A stretch of 10,324 nt of DNA from the NCBI GenBank assembly GCA_965371945.1, contig CBDVAK010000116.1, forward strand, positions 1 through 10,324, in the 5' to 3' direction. Source of the DNA: CBDVAK01 sp965371945. Its GTDB lineage: Bacteria; Pseudomonadota; Gammaproteobacteria; Competibacterales; JAHEDQ01. Position numbers and translations under genes: made by a program. Shown piece by piece: positions 1 to 7,552 of this stretch; position 1 is the stretch's first letter, and the number at the start of each line of letters is the position of its first letter. The notes under the pieces were generated by a model. That model did no database searches. It was not told the DNA's origin and was given only the letters and a program-made list of their open reading frames with translations.

Positions 1-893
1 TTCCGTTTTCGGCCGGTAAGCAGGATACGCACCTGCTTCCCCGCCGCGGTATGGAGAGCCTCGGCGACCTCCACTTTCCAAACGTCATCCAGTACGATCA
101 GGCAGTTCTGGTTCGAAAGGGCCTTGCCCAGCAGCAGCCGCGCTTCGGGTACGCCGGTGTAGCGGTCCACGTTGTCGTCACCCACCGCCAAACCGACACC
201 AACCAGGGTCCGCAGCGTATCGGCGTCACGACCTGCGACAACCCAGTAAATGCCATTTTCGAACGAGCGCCGCACGTCCGGCGCCTGTGCAATCGCCGCC
301 GCCAGCACACTCTTGCCAACCCCACCCATTCCGGTGATCGAGGTTATGCGTTGGTCAGGTTGGAGGTCGACAGGCTTGTAGGAGTCGATGAGGATGCGTG
401 AGCGTAGTTGATCCAGCCGGTCAGGTCGCTCGAGGTACGGGGTCGGCAGACGGGGGACTCCCACCAGGGGTCCGAGAGCAGGAACCGGGCTGGAGACGAT
501 GCGACGTATTCTCTCAAATGCCTGCGCCTCGGGAACCGATGACCGCACGTCCTCGCAGTGCAACGGCCGCAGTACCTCGGGTACGTCCTGGTAGTCGCCC
601 AAACGAAGCAGTGGCGTCACCACCACGCCCTCCCGCAAAGCGTGGCGCCACTCCACCTCGACGTAAGGCGAGTGTCCGACTCGTGGTCCGATGATTAGCA
701 GGACGCGGCCCGCAGTGGCGATCGCGTCTCTTATCTCGCGGAGGAAAGTGCGGCCGCGGCTTGCCATCGCCTCGCGGTCCCACCACACATCGAACCCGCT
801 CTTTTCCAAATGGACCCAAAGCCGCTTTGCAAACGCCTCGTCGTCATCGCGAGCGTAGGAGATGAATATGCCTGGGTGGTTGGGTGGTGTCAT
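1..893 (-). CDS. TIR-NB-ARC (STAND/NLR-type) protein, N-terminal part; continues beyond base 1
   Basis: The minus-strand frame is open from an ATG at 893 to the window edge, giving 297 visible residues. Residues 8-115 form a TIR domain: it opens with GIFISYARDDD, has an FDVWWDRE segment near 34-41, and carries a conserved acidic site in SPYVEVEWRHAL, where E81 sits at the position of the catalytic Glu of TIR NADases. Residues about 155-297 begin an NB-ARC NTPase: P-loop GMGGVGKS (188-195), Walker B LIVLDDVW (265-272) and a sensor-like LLTGR (291-295). In this family the NTPase senses or oligomerises and the TIR domain cleaves NAD or makes a nucleotide signal; the sensor repeats normally follow the NB-ARC and lie outside the window. 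An in-frame stop 13 codons upstream, with no other start codon between, fixes the start, although its ribosome binding site is weak. The gene follows tdm by 90 bp on the same strand. A defence role is inferred from architecture only. Confidence 0.9.
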   Translation of the reverse strand, partial: MTPPNHPGIFISYARDDDEAFAKRLWVHLEKSGFDVWWDREAMASRGRTFLREIRDAIATAGRVLLIIGPRVGHSPYVEVEWRHALREGVVVTPLLRLGDYQDVPEVLRPLHCEDVRSSVPEAQAFERIRRIVSSPVPALGPLVGVPRLPTPYLERPDRLDQLRSRILIDSYKPVDLQPDQRITSITGMGGVGKSVLAAAIAQAPDVRRSFENGIYWVVAGRDADTLRTLVGVGLAVGDDNVDRYTGVPEARLLLGKALSNQNCLIVLDDVWKVEVAEALHTAAGKQVRILLTGRKR

Positions 894-983
894 TGCGACT
901 CGCTTCGCGTGCTTGCTCCGCCTCCCTGCTCAACCCGGTTTACCGGTCCCTCTCGGCCGCCGACCACGAATGGCGCGCGGCTT
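894..983. other. tdm to TIR-NB-ARC gap, no terminator seen
   Basis: This is the 90-bp spacer between the tdm stop and the TIR-NB-ARC start, both read on the minus strand. It holds only very short inverted repeats, such as CCGG with a TTTA spacer near 938-949 and TCGG/CCGA around 953-963. None is followed by a T-run on the minus strand. No convincing promoter was recognised. Read-through from the tmo/tdm operon into the TIR gene is therefore possible, but is not shown. Confidence 0.5.
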
Positions 984-3359
984 TCAATCGTAATTCCCTT
1001 TGACCCGTTCCTTGCTAGGATCGAAATGCGGAGAGAGGGTGACGGTCGCCGCCAGACGTTTTTGTTGTCCATCCAGCTGCCCAACCTCGACTTCGGTACC
1101 GATGTCTCCGTATTCGACGGCGATGCGCGCCAGCGCAATCGTCTTGCCGAGGATCGGTGATCTCGTCGCCGAAGTTATCTGCCCGATCTGCGCCCTGCCG
1201 ACACGGATGCAGTCACCCGGCGACGGAACCACGCCGCTTACGATATCCAGACCTACCAGTTTCCGCTGAGGGTGCCATTTGCGCTCTTCAAGTGCCGCGC
1301 GCCCGATGAAGTCGTCCTTCTTCGACTTCAGGGGCACGGTGAAACCAATGCCGGCTTCGAAAGGGTCCGTCTGGTCGTCGAACTCGCTGCCGGCGAAAAT
1401 CAGTCCGCTTTCGATGCGCAATATGTCAAGCGCCTTCAGCCCGAGCGGAGTCATCCCCTGCGGGGCTCCCACATCCCAGATTCGGTCAAAAACCTCTTCG
1501 GCATCCCTGGGATGGCAGAAGACTTCATAGCCCAACTCGCCGGAATAGCCGGTGCGGCTGATCACGACCGCGGTGCCACGCTCATCACCGATTCGCGCCA
1601 CTGTCAGGCGGAACCAGCCCAGTTCGTCGATGGTCGGCCGAATTGGCGGTGTCCAGAACACCTCGCGCAGTATCTGTCGCGAAAGCCGGCCCTGAACCGC
1701 GATGTTGTGTAGCTGGTCGGTGGAGTCCCGCACCCAGACGTTCAACCCCCGTTTGCGGGCCTGCTCACGCAACCACAGGCCGCTGGTGTCGGCACCGCCG
1801 ATCCATCGGAAATTCATCTCGCCGAGCCGGTAGACGGTGCCGTCATCGATCATGCCGCCATGCACGTAGCACATGGCCGTGTAGACCACCTGCCCGACAC
1901 TGAGCTTCTTTATGTCGCGCGTGAGGCAGGACTGCATCAACTCCTCGGCATCGGGACCGGTCACCTCATATTTGCGCAGAGGCGACAGGTCCATCACTGC
2001 CGCCTTTTCGCGGCAGGCCCAGTATTCGGCAACTGCACCGTGGTGGGTGGTGGTGCCGGGCAGCCAGTAGCCATTGTATTCGACGAAATCCCGGGTGTGC
2101 CGGGAAAAACAGCCGTGAAACCCGGTTTTCTTTGTCACTTCCACATCCGCCTCCGCAGATTTTCGGTATCCCCTGGATTGCTCGAAGGTCTCCGTAGTGC
2201 GGTAGGTGCGCACCTGAATGTCGGTCGGATTCCAGCCATTGGCCGGGTCTACGTCACAGGGGCAGGCGGTAGAGACACAAACGAGATCGGTGAGCGCCCT
2301 GAGCAGGACGTAGTCGCCGGGCCGCGACCAGGGATCGTCCATGCCGATGGCGTTGGTCTGGTCGAGGAGCGTGTTGAAGAAGAAGTTGATCGCCGGCCAG
2401 CCGCCGCGCGGGCGGACGCCGAAGCGGGCAAGTTCCGCGTTGATGTTGTCCGAACAGTTCAAGTGCCCGGGATAGCCCAGATCTTCGTAGTAGCGCGCGG
2501 TGCAAGCAAGCCCGAACGTGTCATGTCGGCCGCAGGTATCCTGGACGATCTCCACCAACGGCTCCTGGTCCACGGTCCAGTATTTGGAAAAGAGCCCCGG
2601 CTCGGGGTAGAGCGACCCCATCAGGCTACGGGTGGTGGTGGGGTCGATCTCGCGTCCCAGCCCGCGGTCCAACGCGCGCCGCGAAAATGCCTGGAAATCC
2701 GAACACTCGCGGCCCTTGACGTCAAGGATCTGGATGTATTCGCCCGTCTTCACCTCATAGGCGGTGGCGTTGCCGGGACGGATGTTGAAGTCCTGCACCG
2801 GCTCGGCCAGCGGGTCGGGCGGGCCGATCTCCGACTTTGCCGCGACCGGGTCGGCGCGGCGGAGGTAAAGCACCAGCTCGGTGGGCGCGTCCTGTTGGTC
2901 GGGCAACATCGGCCCACCGGGTGCAGCGACGATCAGGAGCCCGTTGCATTGCGCGGTGAACCCCGTCTGATCGCCAGGGCGCGAGCGCTGCCCGAAGACA
3001 CGAACTACATCACCGGTGGCGATGTCGAAACTGGCCGCAGTCAATGCCTTTAACACCTTCGCCCCGGACGGCACGCCGCTGGCCAGCGTGGCAATGGTGG
3101 CACTCGGGCGCCCACGCCCCCTGGCACCCAGCATCGCCGCGTCCGAGCGGCGGTCGGGGCCGAAAAAGGTCAGCTCGCCAGGCTGCAGACCCTCGCGGTC
3201 GAGCACAATGATCTCGTCGCCCTGCCAGATCCGCACGGCGCGCGAGCCACCGCCGGGCACCGGATAGCGCTCCACGCCCGGCGGCAGCACGGGCAGGCCG
3301 GGAACCCGGACGCCATGGCGTTCGAAAGGCATCTCGAAAATAGGATTGACGCTCTTCAC
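984..3359 (-). CDS. tdm: Trimethylamine N-oxide demethylase (DUF1989 plus GcvT-like fusion)
   Basis: The 791-residue product has two parts. Residues about 15-400 are DUF1989-type (urea-carboxylase-associated family), with the motifs GRECSDFQAF (216-225), QDTCGRHDTFG (273-283), GGWPAINFFFN (319-329) and a Cys cluster CVSTACPCDVD (361-371). Residues about 430-791 are a GcvT/aminomethyltransferase folate-binding domain, with MDLSPLRKYEV (456-466), GGMIDDGTVYRL (501-512) and SRTGYSGELGYEV (601-613). This fusion is the known architecture of Tdm, which converts TMAO to dimethylamine and formaldehyde in the DUF1989 part and captures formaldehyde as methylene-tetrahydrofolate in the C-terminal part. 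C276, C366 and C368 are candidate metal ligands (inference). The chosen start is GTG at 3359, overlapping the permease stop by four bases; ATG at 3332 (782 residues) is the alternative. The frame stays open upstream to 3824, but that stretch lies inside the permease and is not coding. The neighbouring TMAO-type transporter supports the call over a generic glycine-cleavage T protein. Confidence 0.9.
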   Translation of the reverse strand: MKSVNPIFEMPFERHGVRVPGLPVLPPGVERYPVPGGGSRAVRIWQGDEIIVLDREGLQPGELTFFGPDRRSDAAMLGARGRGRPSATIATLASGVPSGAKVLKALTAASFDIATGDVVRVFGQRSRPGDQTGFTAQCNGLLIVAAPGGPMLPDQQDAPTELVLYLRRADPVAAKSEIGPPDPLAEPVQDFNIRPGNATAYEVKTGEYIQILDVKGRECSDFQAFSRRALDRGLGREIDPTTTRSLMGSLYPEPGLFSKYWTVDQEPLVEIVQDTCGRHDTFGLACTARYYEDLGYPGHLNCSDNINAELARFGVRPRGGWPAINFFFNTLLDQTNAIGMDDPWSRPGDYVLLRALTDLVCVSTACPCDVDPANGWNPTDIQVRTYRTTETFEQSRGYRKSAEADVEVTKKTGFHGCFSRHTRDFVEYNGYWLPGTTTHHGAVAEYWACREKAAVMDLSPLRKYEVTGPDAEELMQSCLTRDIKKLSVGQVVYTAMCYVHGGMIDDGTVYRLGEMNFRWIGGADTSGLWLREQARKRGLNVWVRDSTDQLHNIAVQGRLSRQILREVFWTPPIRPTIDELGWFRLTVARIGDERGTAVVISRTGYSGELGYEVFCHPRDAEEVFDRIWDVGAPQGMTPLGLKALDILRIESGLIFAGSEFDDQTDPFEAGIGFTVPLKSKKDDFIGRAALEERKWHPQRKLVGLDIVSGVVPSPGDCIRVGRAQIGQITSATRSPILGKTIALARIAVEYGDIGTEVEVGQLDGQQKRLAATVTLSPHFDPSKERVKGNYD

Positions 3360-5338
3360 TCCAATCCCAATGCGCGTTTGCGTTTCGACGCCCAGCTCAT
3401 GATCGCCATGTCGAAGGTCAGCGCCATCAGCGATACGTTCATGCCGAGCACGAAGTTCTTGCCCAGGTCGGTACCGGCAAGGGTGCGCTGCAGTTCCTGG
3501 CCCAGGTCCTGGGTGCCGATGAAGGCGGCGATGATCACCATGAAGAAAGCAAACATGATCGCCTGGTTGAAACCCACCGCCATGGTCGGTAGCGCCAGCG
3601 GCAACTGCACCGATCTCAGCTTCTGCATCCGGGTGGCGCCGGACATGTCGGCGGCCTCGGTGATCTCGGGCGGCACGGTGCGCAGGCCCTCGATGGTATA
3701 GCGCGTGAGCGGCACCACCGTGAAGATCAGGACCGAGAACACCACCGCCACGTCGTTGACGCCAAATAGCATGATCGCGGGGATCAGGTAGATGAAGCTC
3801 GGGAAGGTCTGCGCGGTGTCGCAAAACAGCAAGATCCGCCGTGACCAGCGTTCAGACCGCGCTGCGACGATGCCCAGCGGCAGGCCGATCAACATCGCCA
3901 GAATCACCGCCGAGATTACCTCGTAGAGCGTGATTACCGAGCGGTCCCACCAGCCCGAGAAAGCGACGATGGTGAAGAAGATCGCGGCATAGATTGCCGG
4001 TTTGCGCCCGCCCAGCCACAGGGCGAAGGCAGTGACCAGCAGGACGAATGCCGGGGTCGGGAAAGACAGCAGGAAATCGCGGAACGGGATCAGAACCCAG
4101 ACGTTGAGAAACCAGCGCAGCCAGTTGGTGACGGCCTGAATCACGTCGATGTCGAGAAATGTCTTGATCGCGGTATCGATCGCCTTGCCCTGACTGAAAT
4201 GCTGCTTGCGCCCGATCTCGGCGAGGACCGGCAGGTGCTGCGCCAGCACCAGCAAGAGAACAAACAACCCAATGGCCGATAGCAGGTAGATGTGCTGCCG
4301 CCACCAAGGCGTGCCGCGCTCGAAATGCTCGGGCTGCTTGACGACCCAGGCCTTGGACATCCGGTCGAGCGTCACCGCCAACAGCACGATGGTGACACCG
4401 ATCTCGAAGGACCGCCCCAGCTTGAAGGAATTCATCATTGCCAGCAGCTTTGCACCCAACCCCGGCATTCCGATAAAGGCGGTCAGCACCACCATGGCGA
4501 GGCAGAGCATGATCACCTGGTTGACGCCCACCAGAATCTCGGTGCGGGCCGCGGGCAGATAGACGTGGCGCAGCATCTGCCCGCGGGTGCAGCCCGACAT
4601 CTTGCCGGCCTCGACCACCTCGGGGCTGACTTTTTTTAGCCCCAGCGTGGTCATCAGGATCATCGGAGGGATCGCAAAGATGATGGTGGCCACGGCGGCG
4701 GCGGTGGGACCAACCTTGAAGAAGATCACCGCCGGCAGCAGGTAGGTGAAGAAAGGCAGCGTCTGCAACACGCTCAACACCGGTTTCAAAGCACGCTCGA
4801 ACCAGGCATATTTCCACGCCGCGATACCGAGGCCGAGGCCGATCAGGAACGCCAGCGGGGCCGCCACGGTAAGCACCGATATCGTCTGCATGGCGATCTT
4901 CCATTGACCGATCAGCGCGGTCCAGGCGAAGGTGCCACCGACCAGAAGCGCCATGCGGAGCCCGCCCAGGTAATAACCGAGCACAGCCGCCGAAGCGGCG
5001 ATTGCGGTCCACGGGATCGGGCCGAGAAACGGCCAGCGGCGCTTGCCGTAGAGAAGGTTTCCGGTGGTATCGAGCGCGTATTCCAGAAACCCAGAGATCG
5101 CACGGGTAAGCTTGATCAGCCCCAGATCGTCCTTGACGAAGTTGAACAGCACATCCAGCCAGACCGCCGTCGGGGGCACCATGCTGTCAGGCACCCGCTG
5201 CAGCCAGCCCGGCAACAGACCACCCCAGCCCGCTAGCGCCAGAACCGCCGCTACGGTAAGGATCAGCCACAGCGCGGTGTTTCGCGCCCCTCCCTCCGCA
5301 AGTTCCCGGGCGGGACGGACGAGGTCGGTGGCCGCCAT
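3356..5338 (-). CDS. tmoW: Quaternary amine/TMAO ABC transporter permease, tandem-duplicated
   Basis: The 660-residue inner-membrane protein contains two binding-protein-dependent permease (ProW-type) domains in one chain. Hydrophobic segments are spread through about 22-43, 110-225, 265-325, 350-367, 428-490 and 510-650. Each half carries an EAA-type loop that contacts the ATPase: EVVEAGKMSGCTRGQMLRHV (240-259) and EITEAADMSGATRMQKLRSV (558-577). Ordinary ProW/OpuAB subunits are roughly 280-350 residues and work as homodimers; here one chain appears to supply both halves of the channel. The ATG at 5338 overlaps the upstream ATPase stop by one base (TGATG), so translation is probably coupled; a TTG immediately before it is not needed. 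The C-terminus overlaps the start of tdm. The TMAO assignment rests on the downstream tdm gene; from the permease alone, glycine betaine or a related amine would be equally likely. Confidence 0.87.
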   Translation of the reverse strand: MAATDLVRPARELAEGGARNTALWLILTVAAVLALAGWGGLLPGWLQRVPDSMVPPTAVWLDVLFNFVKDDLGLIKLTRAISGFLEYALDTTGNLLYGKRRWPFLGPIPWTAIAASAAVLGYYLGGLRMALLVGGTFAWTALIGQWKIAMQTISVLTVAAPLAFLIGLGLGIAAWKYAWFERALKPVLSVLQTLPFFTYLLPAVIFFKVGPTAAAVATIIFAIPPMILMTTLGLKKVSPEVVEAGKMSGCTRGQMLRHVYLPAARTEILVGVNQVIMLCLAMVVLTAFIGMPGLGAKLLAMMNSFKLGRSFEIGVTIVLLAVTLDRMSKAWVVKQPEHFERGTPWWRQHIYLLSAIGLFVLLLVLAQHLPVLAEIGRKQHFSQGKAIDTAIKTFLDIDVIQAVTNWLRWFLNVWVLIPFRDFLLSFPTPAFVLLVTAFALWLGGRKPAIYAAIFFTIVAFSGWWDRSVITLYEVISAVILAMLIGLPLGIVAARSERWSRRILLFCDTAQTFPSFIYLIPAIMLFGVNDVAVVFSVLIFTVVPLTRYTIEGLRTVPPEITEAADMSGATRMQKLRSVQLPLALPTMAVGFNQAIMFAFFMVIIAAFIGTQDLGQELQRTLAGTDLGKNFVLGMNVSLMALTFDMAIMSWASKRKRALGLE

Positions 5339-6366
5339 CAATCCTCACCCAACAGCATGTCCAGCGCCGCCTGGCGCGACAGCAAGCCGATGACCTTGCC
5401 GGAGGAATCTGCGACCGGCAGATGTGTGCGGGCATCGTTGACCAGCGTCCGCGCCAGCGCAAGAATCGTGGCACGTGCTTCCACGGGCGGACCTGTCACG
5501 GTGGTGCCGTCCAGAGGTTGCATCAACCCGCCGGCATGTACCACCCGGGCCTTGTCGATGTCCTTGGTGAACTTGGCAACATATTCTGTGGCCGGATTCA
5601 GCACGATCTTGTCCGGGGTGTCGCACTGTTCCACGGCGCCGTCTTTCATGATCGCAATGCGGTCGGCCAGCCGCAGCGCCTCGTCGAAGTCATGAGTTAT
5701 GAAGACAATGGTTTTGCCGAGAATCCCCTGCAGACGCAGGAACTCGTCCTGCATCTCGCGTCGGATCAACGGGTCGAGAGCTGAGAAAGGCTCGTCGAGA
5801 AACCAGATGTCGGGCTCGATGGCGAGGCTGCGAGCGATACCCACCCGCTGCTGTTGGCCGCCGGACAGTTCGCGCGGAAAATAGTCCTCGCGCCCCGAGA
5901 GCCCTACCAATTCGATCACCTCCAACGCGCGTTCGCGCCGGGCGTGGCGGTCTTGCCCGCGCATTTCCAGCGGGAAAGCCACGTTGTCGAGCACGGTTCG
6001 GTGCGGCAGCAATCCGAAGGACTGGAACACCATGCCCATCTTCGAGCGACGCAGTTCGATCAACCCGCGCTCAGAAAGCGCCCCGATGTCCTGCCCCTCG
6101 ATCTCGATGGTGCCGCCAGTGATGTCGTGCAAGCGGGAAAAGCAGCGCACCAGGGTGGACTTGCCGGAGCCCGACAACCCCATGATTACCAGCATCTCGC
6201 CGCGGCTGACCTCGATAGAAACATCGTTGACGCCGGCGATGTAGCCATCGGCCCGGATCTCGTCGTAACTGTGTCCGGGCGGCATTTTCGCCAGGTAACC
6301 CTTCGCGTCCGGTCCGAACAGTTTCCAGACGTTGCGGGCTGAAATGACGGGGGTTTGAGCGGTCAT
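5338..6366 (-). CDS. tmoV: Quaternary amine/TMAO ABC transporter ATP-binding protein with CBS region
   Basis: This 342-residue ATPase is of the ProV/OpuAA family. Visible motifs are Walker A GLSGSGKST (63-71), Q-loop Q115 in VFQSFGLLP, signature LSGGQQQR (167-174), Walker B IWFLDEP (187-193) and switch H225 in ITHDFDEA. The N-terminal VWKLFGPDAKGYL and the SYDEIRADGYIAGVNDVS segment before Walker A are typical of glycine betaine/proline-type ATPases. The C-terminus (about 295-340, ending VIGLLSRQAALDMLLGED) looks like a CBS motif, which in OpuA-type transporters takes part in ionic-strength or nucleotide regulation; only one CBS unit is visible. The start chosen is the ATG of MTAQTPVI at 6366, because an upstream ATG at 6402 would put coding sequence inside a GC hairpin and add a low-complexity Gly/Arg-rich leader. 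It energises the permease that follows with a one-base overlap. Confidence 0.9.
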   Translation of the reverse strand: MTAQTPVISARNVWKLFGPDAKGYLAKMPPGHSYDEIRADGYIAGVNDVSIEVSRGEMLVIMGLSGSGKSTLVRCFSRLHDITGGTIEIEGQDIGALSERGLIELRRSKMGMVFQSFGLLPHRTVLDNVAFPLEMRGQDRHARRERALEVIELVGLSGREDYFPRELSGGQQQRVGIARSLAIEPDIWFLDEPFSALDPLIRREMQDEFLRLQGILGKTIVFITHDFDEALRLADRIAIMKDGAVEQCDTPDKIVLNPATEYVAKFTKDIDKARVVHAGGLMQPLDGTTVTGPPVEARATILALARTLVNDARTHLPVADSSGKVIGLLSRQAALDMLLGED

Positions 6367-6390
6367 GGGCCTGCGCGCTCCAGTCGGAGT

Positions 6391-6420
6391 GCCGCCCCGC
6401 AACCATGGCTGCGGGGCGGC
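6391..6420 (-). repeat. GC-rich perfect hairpin between tmoX and tmoV
   Basis: The arms GCCGCCCCGC (6391-6400) and GCGGGGCGGC (6411-6420) are perfect 10-bp reverse complements around a 10-base loop containing CCATGG; one more A-T pair can form inside. Such structures just after a binding-protein gene commonly protect the upstream mRNA from 3' decay, so that more binding protein than membrane components is made. That function is inferred here. Confidence 0.75.
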
Positions 6421-6443
6421 GGTGGCCTTAGGCGGTGGCCTTA
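6418..6443. repeat. 13-bp tandem direct repeat, two perfect copies
   Basis: GGCGGTGGCCTTA occurs at 6418-6430 and again at 6431-6443, followed by a decayed third copy (GGGCGGCAGCCTA, 6444-6456) that includes the tmoX stop codon. On the operon strand each perfect copy carries a TAA. This looks like a slippage-type duplication in the intercistronic spacer; no function is evident. Confidence 0.8.
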
Positions 6444-6453
6444 GGGCGGCAGC

Positions 6454-7410
6454 CTAGGTGCTCTTGCACGCTTCGATCCAGGGATCGACCACGCCACGGT
6501 TGTCTTCCAGCCAGGTCGCGGCTGCCTCGTCCGGCTCCATCTCGTCGATGTCCACCAGCTTGGCCATCTCGGCTATCTGGGCATTGGTGAAGCTGATCTT
6601 GCCAAGCAGACAGTAAGCCGCCGGCCACTTGTCCTTCATGCCGACCCAAGCGGCCTTCTTCAGGTAGCCTTGGGCCGGGTTGCCGCAGTCGAAGAGCGCT
6701 TCCTTGTTCGGCCCCTTGGTCGGATCAGTGTCGCAGCCATCTTCCCAAGGCGGGAACTCCACGAACTCACCCGGCCACACTGCCTCGGCAAAGTTCGGGG
6801 TCCAGTTGAACACCAGCACCGGTTTCTTATCCTTCTCCGCCGCGCCGATGGCGGCCCAGAGCGCCGCGGCCGAGCCTGCGTTCTTTACCACGAAGTTCAT
6901 ATCCAGCGCCTCGGCCCGCTCCTTCCCGTGCTTGAGCCAGTCCACCGGACCGTCGAGAAACAGGCCCTTGTCACCGGTCTCGGGTACTGCGAAAAGCGCC
7001 GCGCAGTCGTTCAGCGCACGCCAGTCGGGTAGACCGGGGCAGGCCTCCTTGGTCCACATCGGGTACCACCAATCCTCGCGAGTCACCGCGTCATGGTCGC
7101 CCGCGTCCTCGATGCCCCCCTTGGACAGCGCCTCGCGGAATGAAGCGCCAAAGGCCCCTTCCCAGACCTCGAGCTCCAGCGCCACGTCGCCGAGGCGGAC
7201 GGATTCGTAGACTGCCTGGCTGTCGGTGGTGACATATTCGACGTTGTCGCCCAGTTCTTCCATCATCTGACCGACCAGGTCCGACATCACGATCTGGCTT
7301 GACCAATTGTGAATGGGGATCACGATCGGGTCGCTGCTGTCCGCGGCGATGACGGTTGACGACAGGACTGCCATCAGCACCGTAGCCGGTATTGCGTGCT
7401 TGAGTTTCAT
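6454..7410 (-). CDS. tmoX: TMAO/quaternary amine ABC transporter periplasmic binding protein
   Basis: The 318-residue protein has a Sec signal peptide: MKLKHAIPAT, then a hydrophobic core, with likely cleavage after VIA (residue 22). The mature part matches the OpuAC/ProX family of glycine-betaine-type binding proteins, with early PIVIPIHNWSSQI (28-40) and VALELEVWEG (76-85). It is rich in Trp (W36, W83, W114, W115, W119, W203, W212, W222), the kind of residue that forms the aromatic cage around a trimethylammonium or N-oxide headgroup. Six cysteines (124, 136, 226, 242, 267, 315) could form disulfides in the periplasm. The ATG at 7410 is chosen because GGGGAG lies five bases upstream and the signal peptide begins there; the same frame is open to 7530 but would add a non-signal leader. 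It is the first gene of the operon. TMAO is preferred to betaine as ligand because of tdm; the ligand itself is not proven by sequence. Confidence 0.86.
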   Translation of the reverse strand: MKLKHAIPATVLMAVLSSTVIAADSSDPIVIPIHNWSSQIVMSDLVGQMMEELGDNVEYVTTDSQAVYESVRLGDVALELEVWEGAFGASFREALSKGGIEDAGDHDAVTREDWWYPMWTKEACPGLPDWRALNDCAALFAVPETGDKGLFLDGPVDWLKHGKERAEALDMNFVVKNAGSAAALWAAIGAAEKDKKPVLVFNWTPNFAEAVWPGEFVEFPPWEDGCDTDPTKGPNKEALFDCGNPAQGYLKKAAWVGMKDKWPAAYCLLGKISFTNAQIAEMAKLVDIDEMEPDEAAATWLEDNRGVVDPWIEACKST

Positions 7411-7415
7411 GGTAA

Positions 7416-7421
7416 CTCCCC
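7416..7421 (-). promoter_or_regulatory. Ribosome binding site of tmoX
   Basis: On the minus strand this reads GGGGAG, five bases before the ATG at 7410. It is the best Shine-Dalgarno sequence in the operon and decides the start of tmoX against the longer open frame. Confidence 0.8.
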
Positions 7422-7529
7422 GTTTCTGATGGTTCTTCTGAATGGAACTTATGCCGGAGATTCTCGCCTTCGGCGTGACAACATTGTCGCAAGAATCGGC
7501 GGCAGCCGAGCCAAGAGAATTGCGGGGCA

Positions 7530-7552
7530 TTGCCCAAAGATATTTGTGGCAA
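7530..7552. promoter_or_regulatory. Candidate LysR operator dyad
   Basis: An interrupted 23-bp dyad has outer arms TTGCC and GGCAA and inner AA/TT matches, centred at 7541, about midway between the two divergent starts. It contains a T-N11-A spacing (7530 and 7542), the loose consensus for LysR-type regulators. The position suits control of both genes. The assignment is inference from symmetry and location only. Confidence 0.4.

Larger units (their letters stand above)
6367..6453. other. tmoX to tmoV intercistronic region
   Basis: This 87-bp spacer inside the operon separates the binding-protein gene from the ATPase gene, while the later boundaries overlap. It contains a GC hairpin next to a 13-bp tandem repeat, each listed separately. 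No T-run follows the hairpin on the minus strand, so it is more likely an mRNA-stabilising or partly attenuating element than a full terminator. The ribosome binding site for tmoV is modest: GGAG ends 11 bases before its ATG. Confidence 0.6.

Noticed and set aside
51..694. Plus-strand open frames over the left 700 bases
   Set aside because: They are antisense to the TIR-NB-ARC gene, whose translation shows clear conserved motifs.
3360..3824. Upstream extension of the tdm frame, open for 155 more codons
   Set aside because: It lies fully inside the permease coding region in another frame and its translation is low-complexity His/Gly/Arg-rich; the GTG overlapping the permease stop gives a normal start.
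6418..6456. CRISPR-like short repeats
   Set aside because: Units are 13 bp, directly abutting and without spacers; this is a local tandem duplication.
3356..7410. Plain glycine betaine/proline (ProU/OpuA) osmoprotectant transporter
   Set aside because: The domain family fits, but the operon ends in a DUF1989-GcvT fusion that points to TMAO. Not excluded as a side activity.
7411..7530. Longer N-terminus for the binding protein starting at 7530
   Set aside because: It would place 40 residues before a clear signal peptide and skip the good GGGGAG ribosome binding site just before 7410.
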